From JAFGOY01 sp034430335 (lineage in GTDB: Bacteria > Chloroflexota > Anaerolineae > Aggregatilineales > UBA3940): DNA of 14,268 nt. Below are positions 1-5,027 of the stretch, piece after piece. Numbering within the stretch: position 1 is the stretch's first letter; each line of letters starts with the position of its first letter. Made by a program: the position numbers and the translations under genes. The notes under the pieces are model-generated. The model was given only the letters and a program-made list of their open reading frames with translations. It was not told where the DNA came from and made no database searches. The stretch is taken from positions 1-14,268 of the forward strand of contig DAOUES010000286.1 of the NCBI GenBank assembly GCA_034430335.1, in the 5' to 3' direction.

Positions 1-1419
1 GCGCTGATCGTCTCCCTCGGATCGGCGGCTTTCATGCTGCGCTACGATCCGTCCATTGCGCTCACTCTGCTGATTGGCCTTGCGCTGGCCGGGATCGCCG
101 TCCCTGTGATCACTCGCCGGTTGAGCCGCGCCCCCGGCAGGGCGCTGATCGCCGGGCATGCCGATCTCAACGTCCTGCTTGTCGACGGCGTGCAGGGTGT
201 GGCAGATCTGATCGCCTGCGGCCAGTCGAATCGCTGGGCGGCGCGGGTGGCCCGGTCGTCGGAAGGACTGTCGAATCTCCGCGTGCGGATGGCCCGTATC
301 GAAGGGTTCGGCAGCATGGCGGGCAGTCTGCTCCTCTACCTGACGACGCTCTTGGTGCTGATCGCCGGTATTCCGCTCGTCGAAAGCGATCAGCTGACCG
401 GCATCCAATTGACCGTGCTGGTGATGGCGACCATTGCCAGCTTCGAGGCGGTGCTGCCCCTGCCCGCTGCCTTCCAGCACCTCGAAGCGAACCTCGAAGC
501 CGGGCGGAGGCTGTTCGATCTGGTTGATGCTGAACCGGAAGTCGGCAGCCGTCTTTCGGCTGCTTGGGAGTTTCGCCTACGGCAAAACTCCAGGATTCTT
601 GTGCCGGGTGTAGGGGCGCAGCGTGCTGCGCCCGCAGGTCGCCTCTGGCGACCTATCATCCAGCCCCAGGAATCACCCACCCTAACTATCACCGATCTCC
701 ACTTTTCCTATTCGCCTACCGATCCCCCCGCGCTGAACGGGATCAGCTTTTCGCTGCACCCCGGCCAGCGGATCGCCGTCGTAGGGCCGAGCGGCGCGGG
801 CAAGTCGACGCTCGCCGCGCTGCTCCTGCGCTTCTGGGATGTCGAACCGGGGCAGATCGCGCTGAACGGTACCGATATCCGTCACTACGATCCCGAAGAC
901 GTTCGCGGCCTGTTTGCTTTCGTCAGCCAGTCGACGTACCTGTTCAACGCCGCCATTCGCGAGAACCTGCTGCTTGCCTGCCCCGATGCGCCTCACACGG
1001 TGCTGGTCGACGCGGCGCGGCGGGCCAGAATTCACGATTTCATCCAATCGCTGTCCGGTGGTTACGATACCTGGGTTGGGGAACAGGGGGTTCGATTGTC
1101 CGGCGGCGAGCGCCAGCGGATCGCCCTGGCGCGGGCGATTCTCAAGCAGGCCCCGATCCTCCTGCTCGACGAGCCGACCGCCAACCTCGACGCGCTCACC
1201 GAGCAGGCCGTGCTGCAAACGCTGATCGAGGCGTCGGCGGGGCGATCCACCCTGCTGATCACCCACCGGCTGGTAGGGTTGGAGACGTTCGACGAGATTC
1301 TGGTAATGCACGCAGGCCGGATCGCTGAGCGCGGCACGCATGCTGAACTAGTCGCCGCGCCGGGCGGCGTCTATCATCGGATGATCGCATTGCAGAACGA
1401 GGTGTTGGCGGTTGAGTGA
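1..1419 (+). CDS. cydC: ABC exporter, CydC-like fused permease/ATPase, 5' partial
   Basis: The reading frame is open from base 1, so the start lies outside the window; 472 residues are visible. The first ~180 residues are the end of a type I exporter membrane domain, with hydrophobic stretches near residues 15-37 and 106-125. The ATPase domain follows. It has Walker A GPSGAGKST (~262-270), a Q-loop glutamine (~310), signature LSGGE (~366-370), Walker B ILLLDE (~386-391) and the H-loop histidine in LLITHR (~422). The phrase RRLFDLVDAEPEV before the ATPase domain is typical of CydC. CydC pairs with CydD to export glutathione/cysteine to the periplasm for cytochrome bd assembly. cydD would be expected just upstream, outside the window. 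The linker between the domains (~182-224) is unusually long and is encoded by a run of DNA hairpins. Another exporter of the same fold is possible; the ABC exporter call itself is secure. Confidence 0.82.
   Translation, partial: ALIVSLGSAAFMLRYDPSIALTLLIGLALAGIAVPVITRRLSRAPGRALIAGHADLNVLLVDGVQGVADLIACGQSNRWAARVARSSEGLSNLRVRMARIEGFGSMAGSLLLYLTTLLVLIAGIPLVESDQLTGIQLTVLVMATIASFEAVLPLPAAFQHLEANLEAGRRLFDLVDAEPEVGSRLSAAWEFRLRQNSRILVPGVGAQRAAPAGRLWRPIIQPQESPTLTITDLHFSYSPTDPPALNGISFSLHPGQRIAVVGPSGAGKSTLAALLLRFWDVEPGQIALNGTDIRHYDPEDVRGLFAFVSQSTYLFNAAIRENLLLACPDAPHTVLVDAARRARIHDFIQSLSGGYDTWVGEQGVRLSGGERQRIALARAILKQAPILLLDEPTANLDALTEQAVLQTLIEASAGRSTLLITHRLVGLETFDEILVMHAGRIAERGTHAELVAAPGGVYHRMIALQNEVLAVE
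545..654. repeat. Cluster of four palindromes inserted in frame in the CydC-like linker
   Basis: Four inverted repeats follow one another inside the coding sequence. The first is GCAGCCG / CGGCTGC at 545-563. The second is GGAGTTT-c-GCC / GGC-a-AAACTCC at 567-591. The third is GGGCGCAGC / GCTGCGCCC at 614-633. The fourth is AGGTCGCC / GGCGACCT at 636-654. They fall exactly between the membrane and ATPase domains, where related exporters have only a short linker, and the frame is kept. I infer insertion of a small repetitive palindromic element into a tolerant site. Confidence 0.6.
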
Positions 1420-1444
1420 TTGGCGTGGGATGCTGATGTAGAAA

Positions 1445-1468
1445 CGGGCGGCTTATTTCAACCGCCCG
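1445..1468 (-). terminator. Hairpin between convergent genes
   Basis: Inverted repeat CGGGCGG / CCGCCCG with a 10-base loop lies in the 57-base gap between the stop codons of the CydC-like gene and the convergent small membrane protein. On the minus strand it is followed by TTTC, and on the plus strand by GTTTATT further out. The T tracts are weak, so it is a probable shared terminator of modest strength. Confidence 0.45.
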
Positions 1469-1476
1469 CTGCGTGT

Positions 1477-1875
1477 TTATTGTGGCCCGTAAACGTTCAA
1501 TACGACCTTGGCCTTGTTGTTTGGATCGACCTTGACCGGCATCACCGCCCCTGGCTGGAACTGGGGAATGTTGACGATCGGGATCACCATTTTGATCACG
1601 GTCTGGTAAGTCTCCCAACCCGGCACGCGCACTTCGAGCTTGAGCGCGGCCTGCGGCTGATTGTTGACCATCATCCCGGTCTGGCCGACTTCGAGGATCG
1701 TTGCCTCGCCATCCACACCCTCTTTGAGCACTTTCTTGTTTGGCCCTACGGCACGCTTGATCAGCACGATGGCGAGTACGGTAATCCCTACGGTTACCAG
1801 TATCCCGATACAGGTAATGGCGATGATCGCTACACTGAGTCCGCCGACCATTCCGGTGATATCTTCAGGTGACAT
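1477..1875 (-). CDS. Small membrane-anchored protein of unknown function
   Basis: 132 residues. Residues ~13-40 form one long hydrophobic helix ending in Lys-Arg. A soluble region of ~90 residues follows, with beta-strand-like alternation. Its pattern is G-x-ATILEVGQTG, an Asn-Asn-x-Pro turn, LKLEVRVPG, then a QPGAVMPVKVDP segment near the end. This layout is common in short proteins related to the DUF3592/SHOCT-associated type, in which a small beta domain sits next to the membrane; that family link is by pattern only. The start is supported by AAGGAG 7-8 bases before the ATG. A TATAAT element lies ~42 bases upstream, so the gene can be transcribed separately from its neighbour. No catalytic residues are recognisable. 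Confidence 0.8.
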   Translation of the reverse strand: MSPEDITGMVGGLSVAIIAITCIGILVTVGITVLAIVLIKRAVGPNKKVLKEGVDGEATILEVGQTGMMVNNQPQAALKLEVRVPGWETYQTVIKMVIPIVNIPQFQPGAVMPVKVDPNNKAKVVLNVYGPQ

Positions 1876-1916
1876 GGTAGTTCTCCTTTGGCAAGAAATG
1901 GGTGATTCCTTCCCCC

Positions 1917-1922
1917 ATTATA
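1917..1922 (-). promoter_or_regulatory. -10 element for the small membrane protein
   Basis: Perfect TATAAT on the minus strand in the 74-base gap, about 42 bases before the ATG at 1875. No good TTGACA match is found 16-18 bases upstream, so the assignment rests on the -10 alone. Confidence 0.45.
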
Positions 1923-1949
1923 GTGATCCTGCCTCCGGGCGATAGCGGA

Positions 1950-3455
1950 TTACCTCGTCGTCAACTCCTCTTTGTTGTCGCTGTCGACTTTCTCCGGGCG
2001 GGGCGGGATGGGTAAAACGCGCCGGGTGACGAACCATCCGCCGATCATCAATACGGCAACCGGCACCCACGCGAACCATTGAGCCGTCCCGTAGCGGGCA
2101 ATCGTGCCCAGTGCCCACAAAACAAACGGTACCAGGAACATGATCATTATCACAACGGCGAGGAGGCTCAGGGCCAATAACAGCCCCTTCCGTTCGACTG
2201 CATCCTTTTTCAGCGTATCGATCAGCACAAAAACCATGCCGACAAGCTCGATAATCCCGGCCACGATCACCACACCGCCAAATGGGATCGCCAGGTAGTT
2301 ACCGGGTGTCCAGTTGATCGCGGGAGAGGTCAGTGAGAGGATCAGCGCGGCCAGCAGCGATACGGCTGCGAGGACAAGCACCCACCAGCGTCGGCGGGCG
2401 CGCAGGGCATAAATCCCGATGGCGGCGGCGATGGCGATGATCAGCGCCAGCATCGCTTCCCAGAACAGCAGGTGCGACAGTTCCTCCGCCGTGTTGACCC
2501 GGTCATGGTAGAACGGCCCAACCGCCGCCCACTGCCATTCCCCGGATGGATCGCGGACGAGGACTCCGTCGTAGCCCATTGCGACAACCAGGTTGCCGCT
2601 TTCCGGTTCGATCAGCGCGTCAAATGGCCCGGCGCTGGCGGCATACGCCCCGCTCCGCATCCGGCTGTACAGCGCGATACGGGCCTCCATGCCGGTCAGG
2701 TTGAAAGCCGCCGACCACGTCTCGCCGCCGTCGGTCGACTGCTCGATGGCCGGGCCGCCGCTTGTAAAGCGGTACATCACCTGCTGAGGGTCGGTGAGTG
2801 TCCAGACATCCGGGCGGCTTTCGCAGCTTTCATAGCCGGGCACCGATTCAGGCAGCACCGCTTCCCAGGTCAGGCCGCCATTGGTGCTGACGTAGGAGTC
2901 GGGATATTCCTGCGGGACGACCAGCGCGCCGTTGTCGAGCACGGTCAGGCAGTCAGCACCGTAGATCGGCATCGACGCATTGCCGAGTGATCCCAGAACG
3001 CCCACCGCCAGTGGTAGCCAGCCCCACCGGGTTGATCGCTGCTGCCGGGCCGCGTGCTGCCACCCCCACCAGCCGATCAGCAGCGCGGGCAGCGCCAGCA
3101 AATCAGTGGGGTCGAGGCGCAGCCCGATCGGGCGGGCCAGCAGCGTTTCGAGCGCGGCGGCGATCAGCGCGTGAATCGCCGGGACGGTCTTGCCGAGCGC
3201 GAAGACGACGCCGGTCAGCGCAAAGGCCCCGATCTCGACGGCTTTTTCACGCCGGGGCAGGATCAGCGCAAGGATCGCCGCCAGCACCAGCGGGAAGAAT
3301 ACCAGCCAGGCGACATCACTCAGCTTGCCCGTCCACCAGGAGGGCCGGTTGAGGCGCAGCAGGTGATCATTGATCAGCATCAACCCGATGGCGATCAGCG
3401 CCACCGGGTGTGATACTGCTCGCAGGGCACGCTGTAAAGTTGGGTTAGTGTTCAT
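1950..3455 (-). CDS. Polytopic membrane protein with Asp-box (BNR-type) repeats
   Basis: 501 residues from the ATG at 3455, which has GGAG ~11 bases upstream. The same frame stays open further upstream, but there it runs antisense to nothing and overlaps tyrS, so that part is not used. The N-terminal third has about five hydrophobic helices (between ~18 and 163) and the phrase WWTGKLSD, which I associate with a recurrent uncharacterised membrane-protein family. Residues ~164-325 are a soluble loop with two Asp-box motifs, S-T-N-G-G-L-T-W (190-197) and S-T-D-G-G-E-T-W (240-247), as in beta-propeller proteins. There are cysteines at 169 and 211. About five more helices follow (~328-478), then a charged tail. 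Two boxes are too few for a full propeller unless other blades have lost the motif. Function is unknown; a sensor or assembly factor is a guess. Confidence 0.8.
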   Translation of the reverse strand: MNTNPTLQRALRAVSHPVALIAIGLMLINDHLLRLNRPSWWTGKLSDVAWLVFFPLVLAAILALILPRREKAVEIGAFALTGVVFALGKTVPAIHALIAAALETLLARPIGLRLDPTDLLALPALLIGWWGWQHAARQQRSTRWGWLPLAVGVLGSLGNASMPIYGADCLTVLDNGALVVPQEYPDSYVSTNGGLTWEAVLPESVPGYESCESRPDVWTLTDPQQVMYRFTSGGPAIEQSTDGGETWSAAFNLTGMEARIALYSRMRSGAYAASAGPFDALIEPESGNLVVAMGYDGVLVRDPSGEWQWAAVGPFYHDRVNTAEELSHLLFWEAMLALIIAIAAAIGIYALRARRRWWVLVLAAVSLLAALILSLTSPAINWTPGNYLAIPFGGVVIVAGIIELVGMVFVLIDTLKKDAVERKGLLLALSLLAVVIMIMFLVPFVLWALGTIARYGTAQWFAWVPVAVLMIGGWFVTRRVLPIPPRPEKVDSDNKEELTTR

Positions 3456-3494
3456 TCTGCAACGCTCCGACTGTATCAGATTCAGATGCGTCTC

Positions 3495-3500
3495 ATTATA
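3495..3500 (-). promoter_or_regulatory. -10 element for the Asp-box membrane protein
   Basis: Perfect TATAAT on the minus strand, just after the tyrS stop codon and 39 bases before the ATG at 3455. The -35 region would lie inside the end of tyrS and is a poor match. It suggests the gene need not depend on tyrS read-through. Confidence 0.45.
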
Positions 3501-3505
3501 GTTTA

Positions 3506-4789
3506 TCAACCTTCGACCTGCACGAGGTGATACTTTTTCTTGCCCTTGCGCAGGACGATCACCTGCCCGTCGATAGCGTCGCTCAACCCGACCGCCGCCT
3601 CGATATCGTCGCGCTTTTCGTTGTTGACGCTCACGCCGCCGCCTTCGATCAGCGTCCGGGCGCGTTTCTTCGAGCTTTCCAGCCCGCACTCGACCACCAG
3701 GTCGACCAGCGGCATGCCGTCCAGGTCGGCCTTTGCGAGGGAACTTGAGGGCACCTCGGCGAAGATATCGAGCAGTTCGGCGGCGCTCAACCCTTCCAAC
3801 TCCCCGCCGAACAGGACATCGGTCGCCTTGAGCGCGGCGGCCAGCCCTTCCTCGCCGTGAACGTTCCGCGTGACCTCTTCGGCCAGCCGTTTCTGGGCGG
3901 CGCGTTCGTGCGGCGCTTCGGCGACCGCCTTCTCGTATTCGGCGATCTCGTCCGGGCCGAGCAGTGTAAAGTATTTCAGGTATGTGATCGCGTCCGCGTC
4001 GGCGGCGTTGAGCCAGTACTGGTAGAAGCGAAACGGCGACGTGCGGGCCGGGTCGAGCCAGATCGTCCCCGCTTCCGTCTTGCCGAACTTCACGCCGGTC
4101 GACGAGGTGACCAGCGGAACGACCGCGCCGTAGGCTTTGCCGTCGTCCATCTTGCGGATCAACTCTGCCCCGGCGGTGATGTTCCCCCACTGGTCGCTGC
4201 CCCCAAACTGGAAGGTGCAGTCGTAATCGCGGTACAGCGTCAGGAAGTCGTATGATTGGAGCAGCATGTAGCAGAACTCGGTAAAGGAGATGCCCTCTTC
4301 GCTTTCGAGCCGCGCCTTCACCGATTCCTTCGACAGCATGTAGTTGACCGTGAACCGCTTGCCCACGTCGCGCAGGAACTCGATGAAGTTCAACTCGCGC
4401 AGCCAATCGCTGTTGTTGACCATCACCGCCGGGTTGTCGACGCCTTCGAACGCCAGGAATTTCTCCAGTTGGGTGTGAATGCCCTTCAGGTTATGCTCGA
4501 TCTGTTCCAGTGTAAGCAGTTGGCGTTCTTTGGTTTTCCCGCTTGGGTCACCGATCATCCCCGTGCCGCCGCCCACCAGCGCGATCGGGGTGTGCCCGTG
4601 CCGTTGGAGGTGTACCAGCACCATGATCGGCAGCAGTGACCCGACATGCAGGCTGTCGGCGGATGGGTCGAAGCCGATATAACCGGTGATCTGCTCTTTT
4701 TCAACGACTTCTTCCGCGCCCTCGGTGATGTCGTAGAGCAGGCCGCGCCAGCGCAGTTCTTCGATCAGGTTGGGGGCCAGAGTGCCCAT
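3506..4789 (-). CDS. tyrS: Tyrosyl-tRNA synthetase
   Basis: 427 residues, the usual length. It charges tRNA-Tyr with tyrosine in the cytoplasm using ATP. Class I Rossmann domain: the HIGH-equivalent is HVG at 48-50 within GFDPSADSLHVGS, followed by GGGTGMIGDPSGK (73-85). QFGGSDQWGNI (194-204) lines the tyrosine/ATP pocket. The KMSKS-equivalent is KFGKT at 234-238. The C-terminal ~70 residues (about 358-420) form an S4 RNA-binding domain that includes SSKKRARTLIEGGGVSVN. The start ATG at 4789 has AAGGAG about 9 bases upstream. The leader in front holds a terminator and a tyrosine-rich leader ORF, so expression is probably attenuated according to Tyr-tRNA charging. It lies downstream of the penicillin-binding protein, but with its own promoter-like sequence. 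Confidence 0.97.
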   Translation of the reverse strand: MGTLAPNLIEELRWRGLLYDITEGAEEVVEKEQITGYIGFDPSADSLHVGSLLPIMVLVHLQRHGHTPIALVGGGTGMIGDPSGKTKERQLLTLEQIEHNLKGIHTQLEKFLAFEGVDNPAVMVNNSDWLRELNFIEFLRDVGKRFTVNYMLSKESVKARLESEEGISFTEFCYMLLQSYDFLTLYRDYDCTFQFGGSDQWGNITAGAELIRKMDDGKAYGAVVPLVTSSTGVKFGKTEAGTIWLDPARTSPFRFYQYWLNAADADAITYLKYFTLLGPDEIAEYEKAVAEAPHERAAQKRLAEEVTRNVHGEEGLAAALKATDVLFGGELEGLSAAELLDIFAEVPSSSLAKADLDGMPLVDLVVECGLESSKKRARTLIEGGGVSVNNEKRDDIEAAVGLSDAIDGQVIVLRKGKKKYHLVQVEG

Positions 4790-4831
4790 AGGTCAGTCTC
4801 CTTTTCTCTTCTCTCGTCGATGTCAGTTCGT

Positions 4832-4860
4832 AAAAAAAGCGCGGAGCATGTGCTCCGCGC
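4832..4860 (-). terminator. Intrinsic terminator in the tyrS leader (attenuator)
   Basis: On the minus strand GCGCGGAGC / GCTCCGCGC forms a 9-bp stem with loop ACAT, followed directly by seven T residues (4838-4832). It sits 43 bases in front of the tyrS ATG and after the promoter at 4997-5025, so it can only act as an attenuator of tyrS. The upstream penicillin-binding protein gene has already ended 168 bases earlier. Confidence 0.85.
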
Positions 4861-4890
4861 CGGGACGTCGATCTGCAAGGCAGGGGCCGA

Positions 4891-4965
4891 TTATCTCCCT
4901 GAGACGCGAGTCATGCTCACCTGTATGGCGTTGGAATAATAGTAGGGATGGCTATTCCTGAGCAT
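4891..4965 (-). CDS. tyrS leader peptide with three consecutive Tyr codons
   Basis: A 24-codon ORF (ATG at 4965, TAA at 4891) beginning Met-Leu-Arg-Asn-Ser-His-Pro-Tyr-Tyr-Tyr-Ser. The tyrosine codons TAC TAT TAT occupy 4944-4936. AGGA lies 4 bases before the ATG, a usable if close Shine-Dalgarno. The ORF lies between the putative tyrS promoter and the attenuator hairpin and ends 30 bases before it. This is the arrangement of amino-acid leader peptides such as those of trp, his or pheST attenuators, where stalling at codons of the regulating amino acid changes RNA folding. Three tyrosines in 24 residues, all consecutive, directly in front of tyrosyl-tRNA synthetase are unlikely by chance. Translation has not been shown. 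Confidence 0.75.
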   Translation of the reverse strand: MLRNSHPYYYSNAIQVSMTRVSGR

Positions 4966-4966
4966 G
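4905..4966 (-). promoter_or_regulatory. Alternating RNA structure of the tyrS attenuator
   Basis: Arm A (4966-4953, CATGCTCA plus GGAATA) pairs with TATTCC (4938-4933) and TGAGCATG (4919-4912), a 6-bp plus 8-bp hairpin that spans the tyrosine codons. Arm B can pair instead with the terminator. CATGACTCGCG (4915-4905) matches the terminator 5' arm with about 10 bp, one small internal loop and one bulge. GAGCATG (4918-4912) matches CATGCTC (4850-4844) in the 3' arm perfectly. A ribosome stalled on the Tyr codons would break A:B and free B to block the terminator. A ribosome reaching the stop codon would cover B and let the terminator form. Confidence 0.6.
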
Positions 4967-4996
4967 CTGTCCTGCCTTCTGTTCTGATCTGCGCAT

Positions 4997-5025
4997 AGAG
5001 TAGCACGGCCTTCGTGAGCCGTCAA
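4997..5025 (-). promoter_or_regulatory. Promoter for the tyrS leader
   Basis: Minus strand TTGACG (5025-5020), a 17-base spacer, then TACTCT (5002-4997). It begins 2 bases after the stop codon of the upstream penicillin-binding protein gene. Transcription would start near 4990, about 25 bases before the leader-peptide ATG. The -35 match is good and the -10 match moderate. The spacer contains ACGGC / GCCGT, a possible small hairpin. Confidence 0.55.
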
Positions 5026-5027
5026 GG

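Noticed and set aside
564..1328. Arg/Ala-rich open frames in other frames over the CydC-like gene.
   Set aside because: They are GC-driven shadow frames with no domain; the real frame carries every ABC motif.
3456..4406. Upstream extension of the Asp-box protein frame, which would give an 818-residue product.
   Set aside because: It overlaps tyrS on the same strand in another frame, is Arg/Gly-rich without family character, and the ATG at 3455 has its own Shine-Dalgarno and -10 element.
4800..4990. T-box riboswitch in front of tyrS.
   Set aside because: The conserved antiterminator sequence TGGNACC is absent between the leader and the terminator, and a Tyr-rich ORF explains the leader better.
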